Below are positions 40,560-52,700 of a stretch of DNA of 64,000 bases, piece after piece (position 1 is the stretch's first letter; every line of letters starts with the position of its first letter). The position numbers and the translations under genes are program-made. Source of the DNA: Rhynochetos jubatus. Taxonomy: Eukaryota > Chordata > Aves > Eurypygiformes > Rhynochetidae. A model generated the notes under the pieces. That model was not told the DNA's origin and ran no database searches. It saw only the letters and a list, made by a program, of their open reading frames with translations. The stretch is from assembly GCA_027574665.1 (NCBI GenBank), contig CM050657.1, positions 21,368,700-21,432,699 of the forward strand, in the 5' to 3' direction.

Positions 40560-42925
40560 CTGCAGAACCCTGGCAAGGGGAGGGAGGGAAAGCAACACAC
40601 AAAACAGTTACAGGTGAAAAACCAACAGCTGCTTCTCTGCTTCCGCTGAGGTGTCAGAGGTTTGCTTTTGCAACAAAAAGCAGAAGAAAACCCTTGCAAC
40701 GCTCAAGTACAGAACTAAAACCAGTTCAGCAAGCGGAATGGGTGTTTTTACACAAACTCAGAGTGTACACATCATGCATGAAGTCACACTTCTATTATTC
40801 AGTCAGCGGTGAGGTGTACCGAACGCTTTAACAGGCAGCTCATAACAACAAGAGCAACCAGATAACCAGCCTTCCCATAAAGGAAATGAAACCACAGGAG
40901 AACGGAAGAAAAAAAAGTACAAAATACTTTGGACTACACATATACCCCATCCGCTACTTCTCTGGGTCACCCATTCCCCCTCGGTCAGTGCAGACACCAA
41001 CAGCAAACACCACAGTGAAAAACCACAAGCGCATTTCCCTTCCCCGTTCTCAACGGAAAAGTGACACCAACTCCAAATGACACCTCCAGGGTTGGACTCC
41101 CAGGGGTGCTGCCCTTGATTGTTGCTAGCCTAAGACAGACACGGAGAAGCTATAAAGCATGGAATCACCATCTTCTAAGCAGCAGACTTTTTGTCCAGAC
41201 TCCATGGACTAGAATCTGCATTTATTTTCTAGGATTAAGAAAATCAATAGTGCTTATAAGTAAATGTGTAGGGTTGTCATGGTTTAACCCCAGCTGGCAG
41301 CTAAGCCCCACACAGCTCCCCCTCGCTCACTCCCCTCACAGCAGGATGGGGAAGAGAAGCAGAAGGGTGAAAGCGAGATAAAGACAGTTTAACAGGTAAA
41401 GCAAAAGCTGCACACACAAGCAAAGAAAAACATGGAATTCATTTACTGCTTCTTATGGGCAGGCAGGTGCTCAGCCATCCCCAGGAAAGCGGGGCTTCAT
41501 CACCTGTAACTCCCAACATCCCCTCTTCCTTCTTCTTCCCCCAGCTCTATACACCGAGCATGCTGTCATATGGTATGGAATATCTTTGGGTCAGCTGTCC
41601 CGGCTGTGTCCCCTCCCAACTCCTTGTGCGCCCCCAGCCCACTCACTGGTGGGGGGGAGGGTGAGGAGCAGAAAAGGCCTTGGCTCTGTGTCAGCACTGC
41701 TCAGGCACAACTAAAACATCCCTGTGTTATCCACACTGTTCTCAGCACAAATCCAACACACAGCCCCACTCCAGCTACCGGCAAGAAAATTAACTCTATC
41801 CCAGTCAAAGCCAGCAGAAGGGTGCGCAGTCAGGATGTGCAGGGGAGGAAGAGCTTAAGACTGAGCGCAGTCTGAACAGAGGGAAGCAGTAATGGCAGGA
41901 AACAGACGCGGCATAAAAAAACCCCAGAACAGTGTTTTGCTTGCAAAGAAGCGAATTGCATCACAAGAAGGGGTGGAACAACTACAGGGAGGAGAGCCTA
42001 TGCAAACAAAACCGAACAAAGATGACAGACAGGTACCACATGTCAAGGGTAGGAACTTAATTATGTGTAATACCATCATGACCCTGAGAAGTAAATACAC
42101 AAAGGGGGGGAAAAACAGTGTCCTGCCTGTCAGATGGAGCTAAAGGCACAGACAGGTAAGTCACAGAGAACACCACGGAGAACTGGAAGTCACACTCGGC
42201 TCTTGTGAGCACAGGCTACTTCTTTAAATACCAGAGCATCCCTCCAAGCATGGAACTGATGGCTGATCCAGCAGCACATATGCAGAACTGGGGTATGTGA
42301 CACACTGCAATTCACGGTGTCACAGCTCCTGTCCTTCTCTGCACGTGCAAACACCAACTTTCATCGGCCACTACAAGAGCCGTAGGATCCCGACCTGAAC
42401 CAGAACTGGTGTAAGACGGGGAGAGCTGTGCCTCCCAACGCAAACCACGTACACTTGCAGCGCTTGCTCTGTTTAGTAGCCCTCACCTCAAGGTTTTAGG
42501 AAGATAATTTGCATATGGAGCAATCCGCAAGACCTAATGAAAATTATCCTTTTTCCTTCGATCTCTACCTTTGTAATTAAAGGAAAAGCAAGCCAAGAAA
42601 CAGAAAGGCGTAACTTTGACGAAGCGAACGTGTGATTTTTGCAGTGCCTGTTAGAAGTTGTCTGCTGTGGCTCACTGAAGCCGCTTTTTCAAGTTCCCCC
42701 TGAAGGCTAACCGCATTTAGGAGGAAAAATAATTCATCTGAAATCGCAACTCTTCGTGTTAAATGGAAGACGTGGCAGGGGGCAGAAAAGAGGTCTGCTC
42801 CTCATCCTCCGCAGCGGGCAGAAAGGGCCTAACAAAGGCAGCGGCACTGGCCGCGGCTCGGCCCCAGCGAGGGGCCCGCTCCCCGCCGCGGGAGGCCTTC
42901 CCCGGCCGCTCGCCTCCGAGCTCAC
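40560..42925 (-). other. AMMECR1L 5' UTR intron (right end tentative)
   Basis: This intron lies between a CpG-island first exon and the ATG exon. It contains the solo LTR at 41275-41818. The donor end depends on which 5' exon is used. The best-looking donor is CAGG|GTGAGC at 42926/42925. Confidence 0.4.
41275..41818 (-). mobile_element. Solo LTR of an avian endogenous retrovirus, about 544 bp
   Basis: On the minus strand it begins near TGCTGGCTTTGACTGGGATA and ends GGTTAAACCATGACA, the outline of an LTR family common in neoavian and passerine genomes (ERVL/ERVK-like; exact family not assigned). Perfect 5-bp direct repeats AGGGT at 41270-41274 and 41819-41823 look like the target-site duplication, although the right copy sits two bases beyond the canonical CA end. 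No internal genes are present, so it is a recombined solo LTR. It lies in AMMECR1L intron 1 in the same orientation as the gene. The intact target duplication suggests a fairly young insertion. Confidence 0.85.
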
Positions 42926-44560
42926 CCTGCCCCGGGGGGCAACTTCTGCACCAAACGAACGCGAGCCCGAGCGGCTGAGCAGGCGCTGCCTCCGCAAAGG
43001 GCCTCAGCCCGCTCCTCCGCGGCTGGACCCGGCGGAACGCCCCGCTGCTCCGTCCCCCCCGGGCCAGGGCTGCCCCCCGCGCTCCCGAGCCGGACCGCCC
43101 GACCCACGCCACCCGGCACAAACTTTCCGCCGGCGTTCGCGGGGGTGGCGGCGCCCCCGGGGGGGAGCGGGGGGGGACGGGGGACGCGGCCCGAGAAGCT
43201 GCCGCAGCGCCTGCGGGACCCCCGCGCCTCCGCCCGGCCTCCCCCCGCGGGGCAGAACCGCCGCCGCCAGGGGGCGCCAGGCAGCGGGAGCCCCCCCGCT
43301 CCACCCCCCCCCCCCGTTAACCCCTTCCCCACCGCTGGGGCGGGCTGGACCCCGGCGCCTTCACCACCACCGCCCCCCCCGGCCTCCCGCCCCGGGCTCG
43401 CCCACCTCCTGCACCCGTCCCGGGCCGGACGCGGCTTCTCCTCCGCCTCAGCCCCGCCGCCACCGCTGCTGCTGCCCCGCCGCCGCCGCCTCCTCCTCCT
43501 TCTCTCGCCTCATGGAGCCATAGGCCTGGGCGAGGCTCCACAGAGAAGCGGGCCCGGCGGGCGGAGGGAGCGGGGCAGGGCCCGCCGCGGCTGGGCCGGC
43601 AGCCGGGCTTCCCGGGGCCGCCGGGCAGCGAGGGGAGCTGGAGGACTGGAGCGAGGCCGAGGGAAGGTCCTCCGCTATCCCGGCAGCCTCCTCCCCGCGC
43701 GTGAGGTAATGAGGGAAAAATGCACATAGTCCGCCAGCCTCCCGTCGGCCCTGCGGCGCCAGCGCGACCATAGAGCAGGGGGGACACTCTTTCCCCCCCC
43801 GGAACCATAGATACCAGGGACTTCCGCTCCCGCCCGGGGGACGCGCGGGGCCGGAGTCCCCTCCCCGTCACGTGATCGGCCGCACGTGCGAGGACAAACA
43901 GGCTCGGGGGCGGGAGGGGCCACTGGCGCGCGGGGGTTTCCCGCCCGCGGCTGCGCACTGACCCTGGGGGGGGCGCCGCTCTCCTATTGGCCAGCAGGCG
44001 CCGTGACGGCCTCGGGGGAGGGGCCTACGGTCGGAAACATCCATTCCGCGGCTCGGGGCGGGGAGACCCTCACCGCCTCCTGCGCCCCCCCCGCTTCCCG
44101 GGGGCCTTGGTGCGGTCTCCCGGGCGGGCCCGGGCGGACGGGCCAGTCCTCCCAGAGCGGGCAGGTGGTTCCCGGGGGCCGGGCGTGAGGCAGGGCCGGA
44201 GGCCTGTTCCGGAGGGTTTCCCGGGAACGTCGGTACCGACGCGGCTTCTCCAGCGGGCGCTGCGGCCGGGAGGCTCTTCAGGGGACGGTGGCAAACGCGC
44301 AGCATTTGCCGGTGCGGGCGGCCGGCAGCCGCTCCTGGCGCCGTGGGTTTGGCTGGCGAAGAGGGCGGTGAAACCGGCCCCGCTTAGCGTGCAGCGAGGT
44401 GCGGGTCGGAGGAGCCTTGCCCCGAGCTGCCAGCTTGCCGGACCGCCGCGTCTCTGCCAAGGCCCTGCGATTCCTCCAGAGCGCAGGCCAAGCGCGGAAG
44501 AAGGGGCTCTGCGGGTGCCGGTACCAGCACCCTGCACTTCCAGCCTCCAGCCGGGTAAAC
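42740..44560. promoter_or_regulatory. CpG island: AMMECR1L promoter
   Basis: A 1.8 kb CpG-rich block lies upstream of AMMECR1L. It carries two palindromic E-boxes, GTCACGTGAT (43867-43876) and CGCACGTGCG (43881-43890), and an inverted CCAAT box (ATTGG, 43986-43990). C-runs of up to about 13 occur near 43303-43316. The many long overlapping open frames on both strands are GC artefacts. There is no TATA box. Confidence 0.8.
42926..43450 (-). other. AMMECR1L: Tentative non-coding first exon region of AMMECR1L
   Basis: The candidate donor CAGG|GTGAGC at 42926 is the best on the minus strand in the island. A second candidate, GGCG|GTGAGG, lies near 44070. The transcription start is unknown, so the upper limit is arbitrary. 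Confidence 0.3.
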
Positions 44561-46499
44561 TGTAAAGTCCTGCTCTGAGGGCAGAGCATAAAGAAGGGGA
44601 AAGTAAACATCAGTTGGAGAAACCCCGCCGAGTGTCACTGGATCTTACTTTCTCCCACAGAACCTCTGCGGTTTCTGCAGTACCCAGTGGCATCATTGCC
44701 ACCCCGAGGTTATGAAACTGCGTGATCCTTGACGGCGAGCCCGCAGCCTTGAACACCGGCTCGTGACAGCTAAGGTTACCCAGGAGCCTTTCCAAACAGG
44801 CAGGCGAGAACACCCTGGAGGAAAGGATTAAGAGCGCTTCAACTACTGCAATCCTTAAAAGAATCCTTCCATCACCTCCCCCCCAGCACGTCACCCTTTG
44901 CTGGTAAGGCCTTGGGTTTCATCCAGAATCCCGTGGCCAACACCACCGAACAGTTCTCAGCGCTAGAAAAGGCAGCTTCACAATGCCAGTGAGCTTCCTG
45001 CAGGGCCGTTACCAACCTGGGAGCTTGGGCAGTGTCCGTGTTTTATTACCATGACAATGTCAAAGACAGACTCTGTTCAGCACAAGAAATACAGGTCGGT
45101 GCGAGGCAGTTTATCGGATTCCCACCTTTTCATGGCTTACCTCTCACATTTTCATTTGAGCTGTGCCAGAACCTCTTGCAATTCAACATATGCCCGTACA
45201 CGCTGCAGGCTCGTAATACCATAGGGAGATGGTGGTTTTCTTTCTTTTAGCCAAGGAAATATGCAAACAATTATAACTTACAATATCATTATAAGCAGAA
45301 TTGTACCTTACAATGAGAGTGTTCTTGAAAAGTAAAATCAAACTAATAGGAAAACGAGACTGCCATCCTGACAAATCTGAACTAGGTTAGGTTTTTTGCA
45401 TTTGTTAAAACACCAGAACAGCATGAATGCTTACTTTGCTAGTTAAAATGTTAGAAATAAGGAACTAAATACCATTTTTTATGATCTAGCTTCTGAAAGC
45501 CCACAGTTCTGAATAAAGTCAAGGTAATGGCCCCATAACTGGATGAAAGAAAAAAGGCATTCTTAAACCAGAATTCGTTCACAAAACTGAAGTCTCCTGC
45601 TGAGGAGGCCAAAAATGAACTGATTTGGCAATGTTTGTAAAAAATTAATGTTAAATGCACAGCTGCATGGGGGGCAATCCATATTGTGCCTGTAGGAGCT
45701 GAGATGTGAATTGTTACCTTCCCTCCGCAGCACAAGAGGCCAGCTACTTCCCAACACTCCATTTCTTCTCCCCAAAAAGCTTCTTTCTAACCTGATTTTG
45801 AGGTTACCGGTTGACCAGTTTCGCTAGCAGAAAGGTATACAAACCGCTCACATACAAAAACCTCCAAGTCCTTTATTAATGTTTCCAGGATGTTTGTGGT
45901 ACATACAATTAACATTACACCAGCTACGGGAAGCCCTCTGTTGCAAGAGGTACTTCAAAACAAGTATCCCAGAGCACCAACACAGACACACAAACACAGA
46001 CACTACAAATCACTTAGAAATTATTCCCCCCCCCCCCCTTTTTTTTTTTTTTAATTTTTTATCTTGACAACTAGGACTTCCGAGCCCTTGGAGATTCTGA
46101 GTGCGGCAGATCTCCTGGCGCAGTGGCACTGGTTTAAGACACTGGAAGGTCTGAAGAACAACCAAATGGGGTAACCGAAAGTGGCGTGGTTTCAATGCTT
46201 TCAAGCATGGCTGCTGGCTGGGTCGGTACCTGTATGTCAGCCTCCTGGTGTCCCCTGCAGTCTTCTCCTGCAGTACAGGCGTGTACACACCCTGTGTGCG
46301 TTTTAGCCCTAAGCTGCAGGACAGAAGAGGAGCGCTGTCCACCGCACTTTGCATCACTAGTTCCAATTAGTAGGCACTGACACATCAGGAGGGTTAAACA
46401 AATGGGACTGGAAAGACTTTAAAAAGGGATGAGCCTGAGAGAAATCTTTGTTCGTTGTGACAGATCAGTGACAATCCCGTCAGATCACCAGGCTTCACA
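44561..46499. other. Intergenic, AMMECR1L promoter to SAP130 3' end
   Basis: Nearly 2 kb with no supported gene. Composition drops from GC-rich to AT-rich at about 44.9 kb. A C-run followed by a T-run (about 46026-46052) is the only striking low-complexity tract. A minus-strand AATAAA also sits near 45872. Confidence 0.65.
46026..46052. repeat. Homopolymer pair C13/T14
   Basis: About 13 C are followed by about 14 T on the plus strand. The minus strand therefore reads A-run then G-run about 480 bp past the likely SAP130 poly(A) site. Confidence 0.85.
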
Positions 46500-46527
46500 T
46501 GTCCATCTGTTCTTTAAACTCATCCTT

Positions 46528-46533
46528 TTTATT
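46528..46533 (-). terminator. Candidate SAP130 polyadenylation signal
   Basis: AATAAA on the minus strand, in the word GAATAAAAAGGATG, lies about 95 nt after the SAP130 stop, which would give a short 3' UTR. Confidence 0.55.
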
Positions 46534-46625
46534 CAGATGCTCTGCTTAAAAATAAACACAAACTACAAAAAGGTTTGACTCCATTCTATACAGGTTCTCC
46601 TTCTCCCGAGTCGTCATTGCTGGCT

Positions 46626-46784
46626 CTACGCCTTCTCCTTTCGCTTCAATTTGGATACTTTCTTGACAGTTCCGTTCTTGTTTAGAAGCTTCAAAACACG
46701 ATCCTTGTGATCCAAGACCTTTAGCATGGAGTCTCGAGCCTCATTGATTTGATCCATCACAAGTTTACACCTCTGCATATTCCC
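46626..46784 (-). CDS. SAP130: SAP130 visible exon 18 (terminal coding)
   Basis: It runs from GNMQRCKLVMDQINEARDSM to LKRKEKA and TAG, 52 residues plus stop. It is a charged helical tail with a lysine-rich end. Confidence 0.96.
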   Translation of the reverse strand, partial: GNMQRCKLVMDQINEARDSMLKVLDHKDRVLKLLNKNGTVKKVSKLKRKEKA

Positions 46785-49700
46785 CTGAAACGAAACACCG
46801 TCGTCATCAACGGCAGACCATCTGGTCTAAGCAACCGCGGTACCTTTTCCCAATACCACTTGTAACTGGTGACGCTGGAAACACAGCAGCACATCAGTGG
46901 GATTGGGTTTCTTCGCAGCCAGCTTTAGCTCGTACTAACCGCCGCAGTACTTATTGTCACTGAGGGTGAAGCCGTTCTGTTGGGTTGGGGGGCTGCAGGA
47001 ACCTACCTGTATCAGCTCATTGATTCGATGCAAGTCGTCGTCGGTCGCTGCCTTTTTCTTCGGAATGAGTCCCTCCTGCAGGGCCGTCAGTCTCTCATAC
47101 ACGTCGTGCTCTAGGTTCGTCTAAAAGACACCAGCACTCCGTGAGAAGGTTCACCGCCAGGCCACGAACCATTCGCCCGCGTTAAGAAAGCGACACAGAG
47201 AAGATGATAATCGGTTCCCCTCTCAGCTGCTCACGTTAGCAATTCAGAAGGTGGAGCCTCTGATGTAGAGTGCGGCACTATCATTCTTACTAACATCCTA
47301 TTTACAGATTGCTCCGCTTCTGAACAAACATGGATCCTAGCCAGGACTGTTTCCCCTACTTCTCACAAAACTATTCCAGGAATGCAGAGGTTTTGGGGAG
47401 TTTGGTGCTAGAACGCAGAGCACCTACCTCACCCCCAACCTGAAACAGAAGCATCCAGGAATGTGGATCAGTGCTGCCTCCTCAGATCAGCCGCACCATC
47501 CCAAACAGACGCTTCTTCAGACCTGTGCATCAGCAGGAGGGAGTTGCCAATTTTGATCATCTGTACAAAATACATCAGCTCTTATGTCTGGAGCAAAACC
47601 AACACTAAGCTTCCAAGCCACGTATGCCACATTCCTGAGAAAGGGGAAAGCACGTCCCACTCCCTTTGGGCACTACACACCAGCTTCTTTAAGGTATCCC
47701 AGTGCCAGCTGACCGTGTACTCGGTTTGTAAAGACATCCTCCTGTCTCACACACCTCTGTGTTCCCCCACGCCGCAGGAAGCTGGCGAGCCCCGTTCACC
47801 TACCAGCTGTACTAGCTGCGCCGCACAGAGATGGACCTTCCACCCTTGAGCACGACAGGATACACCCTTCTGATTGGCGATCTCCTGCAGCATAGCCTTC
47901 TTCTCTTCTGCCACCGGGAAAGACAGAGAAGTGTTACTCAAATTGTAGGAGTTCGCCAGACCGCTCTAACAAAAACATTCACCCGAGTCCTGCTTTGTAT
48001 ACGTTGTAGTAAATGAGAATGAGAAATGTTTTGAGTCAGACGGCAAAACAGCTGCTCATCTGCCACCTATCTGACCGGTGCTCCCGCTTATTAGCAGGCT
48101 ACCTGTATTTACAGAAAAATTGCATTATATCCCTTTTTTTCCCCCATTTGAAGAATGTAGTTCTCAACATTTCACACACCCTGCATGGAAAAGGGTCCAT
48201 CCTTTACCACCGAAATACATATCTACTCCGTCCTTGATGTATTTACAGTTGCAAAACCCCAGTCTGGTTAAAAATGCTACGATATTAGCTCAAAAGCCTA
48301 GAAAACCAGTATTTGATCTTTATTTTCCTCCTATTAGAACATCTTCTTTAGAAGCTCGTTTGTTAGTTGGCAAGAGTAATGCTAGATCTAGAACGTTTCT
48401 GATTAAATTGGCAAGTTTGTTAGGTAGTAAGATGATCAGAAAACTAAACGGTAGCGTATCACCACAGCATGGAGTACTCTGAGGAGTACTTTCTTCACTA
48501 AGTTTCTGTCACCGTATATAAATACATTTCTCAATAACTGTATGATTTTTTACAAAATTACAGCTAACTACATAATTTCCTTCCCCCCTCCTCTTCTCCT
48601 CTGTGTAGAAAGCAGAAGAGAAGCTCATGAAAGCCATGAGCTCACTTGATCAGCCCTTCTTTTCCCAACTGCAATCAGAACCATTCTGTGGGCTCACTTC
48701 TCAACAGCAGCGAGCTGAGAGCACTCCCAGGACACCCTTATCCGGTACGCAGAAGCGGTTCATCCCAGCTGGATGCAACTGCCAGGCTACACACAGCAGG
48801 ACTGACCTTTCACCCGGACATCGCTGTATCTCTGAAAGTGGTGGTAAGCAGCTTTCCAAGGATTGCGATAATGACGGAGCAATGTGATAGGCGGCCTTGG
48901 GCGCACAGGGACGTATCTTACACCTTCTTCATCTAGAAAAGGATCCGGGGAGAACTGCATCATTATCACGTAGGTGAAGGCAGGAGGTCAGCGTGACGCA
49001 GTTACGCCAGCAGCAGGTCAGAAAGCACGACCTCGTACAAAGTGATGCTCTGTGTGTTGAGAAAGGTCATTTCCCCTGAAGAGCACTACGCAGAAAAAGC
49101 TGGGCAACGGGTACTTGGGTTCTGTATTTATATTTAGGAAGCAGGAGAATAACAGAGCACCTTCTCTGAGAAACAAAAGGAAGCAAAAATGCAGACATCT
49201 GAACAGGAAAAAAGGACACCAGAGATGGCATTACCTATATACTCCTTTGGAGGAGACTTGCGCTTCTCTGCCTTCACCAGCAAGCTTTTGGCAGTGGATT
49301 TCTCATCATCAGTGCTATTTGTTTCCATCATGTCCCCTTCCTCTGTGGAGATGACATGCTGCTGCTTACGGGGTTTCTTCCTCGGGGAGGCACCAGGTGG
49401 CAAATCGCTTGGAGGCATTGAAAGGTTATTGGCCAGCAATGCCAGAGATGGGGACACAGTACTCGTAGTCAGAGGAGGGACTGCTGAGAAGAAGGAGAGA
49501 GGAAAAGAGCCCAAACCATCAGCAGCGTAAAGGTAACTCACTGGCATCGCCTGAACACTAGTTCCTGTTTCAGCGCACTGTGAGGGGCGTGAAGTGTATG
49601 AGCACTTCAGCTCCCTACGTGTAGAATTCCAGATGCTAAGGCAGCAGCAATTGCTAGGACAAGCCTATATGCTGAGATCTTTAGTGTTTCATACAAAAAA

Positions 49701-52700
49701 AGCACAAAGAATGAGGGCAGAGACAATTGTCCCTCAGTTCCTTCATATCTGAAGCCTATGTTAGCTTAATGCTACGAGAAAGGAATCCATGCCAACATCT
49801 GCCTCGTGTGACTGTAAAAAGGCCCTCTCTATGTACGCCAGCATGGATCACAGTCAATAGCAGGCAATTCGCCTTCCTCTTGTAATACAGAGTCCTATGC
49901 AATCCAACGGGACTGCAGTACCCTCCTTGCAAGGATCTACTTGTACTGCCAAGTCAACAGCACCACACTCAGTAGGTGACCGCACCAATGAAGGCGGGCG
50001 TTGGGGCGGCAGGCAGCTCCAGGGAACGCTCCTTGACATTCAGAGGGAAAAAGCTCCATTGGCCACGACTAATGCCACAGCAAAAAATTTCTGGGATGGG
50101 ATCACTTGACAATTTGGCACACCCACAACTACCAATAAGAGAGAAAAGAGTCCTGAAGAGCTTAATGCTATCTGCCTGTGCGCCGGAGACATCAGTAGCA
50201 AGCAGCTTCTCCCATCACAGGGCAACATACAGCTGTAAGGAGAGTGACAAAACCAACAACCAAACTGGAGCTCTGAAACTTATCAATGTGGGACGTGTTC
50301 CTATCATTTTGCCACTGTATAGTGCCCAAGGATCTGAATTTGACCAATCATCTGAGAGCATCTGTGGCCAAGCTGGATAAGGAAGGCAACATAATGAATA
50401 TTTTTTAGAAGTTCTAGAGAAAATTATCCATGAATCACGGGAGGGCCCTATCAAGTCCTACTCTGATCACTAATTCTTCACGTACAAGAGAGGCCCTTGG
50501 ACCTGAACAGTAGGATTTGTGAGAAAACTGAAATTAACCAAACTGATCCATAATATACTGGTACTGTTGCTAAGGGTGTGCATTATAAGCGTGGAATTCA
50601 CACAGACTCTTTGGAGTTGGATCATTTGAACACGGACAAAGCAGTCCAACAACAAGCCATTTCATGGGAAATTAGGGAGAAGGCAAAGAAGAGCTTTTAA
50701 GAGTAACAAGGCATATGGGAACCCTCTGAATGCTGTTCTGTGCTACCACGAGAGAGATACAATTTCATTTTCAGGACAGATGTGTTGAAATCCTCCTAAT
50801 TTTTCCACAGTCTTAACAACAAAAGAAATAACCTGATGGTTAACCACCACCTACCAGATACTGGTCGCATTATGTCCATAGGCTCTACTTCCTCTTTGAT
50901 TTTTATCTCCGGTACGGCAGGACCCAGCACCGCTGACAGAGCACCGCTCATGGCTGACGGAGGAGCGGGTGCTGCCACAATCGTGGTAGAGGTCGGTGGA
51001 GCGGCGGGGACAGCCCCTGGAATGGTGGACAGAGCTGCCGCAGGCTGCGAAGTGGGACTGGCTGCTGCGATGATCGCTGGAATGGCAGAGGGGGGCTGCT
51101 GGGAGGTAGGGGGGACCGCGATGGTGGGCTGCTCGCCGCCCTGATTAGACACTGCCTCCATGGACACAGTGACTGGAGTGGCCATGGACACGTGGATTTC
51201 AGGTTTTGGCTTGGCACTGTAACATAAAAGGCAGAACAAGCTGAAGTTAACTGCGTCTCAGGCATGACCACCGAGCACAAAGCGAGTGAGCTAACTGTTA
51301 CAAAACATCAGTGTAAAGCCACTGAACTCAACTGCAGCAGTGTAGAAGGTCCATTTACCTTTCTTCAGCATTAATTTCCAAGTATTACAGAAAAAAATTG
51401 CTAGACCTATCCCTTACAACAGTTTTTGTTCGCTTCTAATGCAAGCTCATAACCACACTAGTCAGGTCTGTTCAAAGTGGGCACGCTGGCAAATTCAAAA
51501 CAGGCTGTTCCCCAAGAGAAAGGAAAACGCTCCAATAGCCAAAGAATACAAATCAAACGAATGTAGTGAAACCGTTATGACGCAGTTGGTTGTTTTCTGA
51601 ACGCTTACCCAGCAGGCCTTGGCGATCCCGACGTGCTTCGCATAGTACTCTCCACACGCGTGCTAGCTACGTCCGGTGGCTGAGGTGGAATTAAGCTTTT
51701 CCGGACTGCCAGTCTGTAAGAGACAGAGAGACCTAAGATTCCCACCTCCCTGCTGCGACGACAAATACCACTAAGAGCAGAGGGATCCACTCTCTCTTGC
51801 CCAAACCAGGATACGAGTTACAGCTGTATCACAGCTCTCTGGCTTCAGCATAACTGATTTGCCACAGAAAGAGTTTCATTTTACTTTTCAAATTAGGTGT
51901 TATATTTCCCTTAAAGACAGAAGATTACTTGCTCTGGCCTAGTTTCACCCCCACTTAGGGCTTCTCCAAGAACGCCAGCTTTACTTTCATCCTGCCAGTC
52001 AGAGCATCTTACGGACACTGCCAGGCTGTGGGCAAAGGGAGGTCTGGCCCTGCCACTGTCCTCCGCTGCTATTCCGAGACTGAGCAAATCATCTGGAACT
52101 AAACAGTGCTCAGACAGGCATCTGCTTCCTTTAGTTGGATGAGACTGTGTCCAAGCCTGACTCCAAGACCTCAAGTCCTCAACGTGGGTATTAGGCAGCA
52201 CAGGGCTGAACACAGAAAGTATGTGAGAGACTATTCAGTCTCCTGTGGAGCTGGAAGCCAAATTGTTGTCCAACACAACCAACCTCTCAAATGGAAACAT
52301 TCTTTAGTGATCTACCTCTGCTGCTTTAATTTCTGGTTCAGTTTTACAGCCTGCAGCTTCTCTGCCTTAAAAAAGGTTTCCACTCAAATAAAAAATAGGC
52401 AATTTTAGTCTCATAAGACACTTCAGTTCCAAATGTTTCTGGTGGATAGTCGGGAGGCAATGCATTGTTAATCCTAAAGCTGTCTCTTGCCTCTTTATTC
52501 AGACATTTAAAATTAGACAGGCAACGTAAAATATTTTAAGCGTTTAAGTTACTCCCTCCCTTTCTGCTAATCAGATTTCCCAGCAGGGTACTAATCCTAT
52601 CCTTTCTACTCATCCACATATTCTTCCCAAGAAAAGCTTTGAAGACAAAGCATGGAATTCTAATTTTAGTAGATTAGGATCTTTTTGTTTTTATTACACT

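Noticed and set aside
42756-43523. 255-codon plus-strand frame, plus 181-, 194- and 213-codon frames nearby on both strands
   Set aside because: They overlap one another in several phases in the AMMECR1L CpG island and are low-complexity Pro/Arg/Gly. None matches a family.
50836-51144. 102-codon plus-strand frame
   Set aside because: It is antisense to SAP130 visible exon 13, where repeats of Pro/Ala/Thr codons leave the other strand open.
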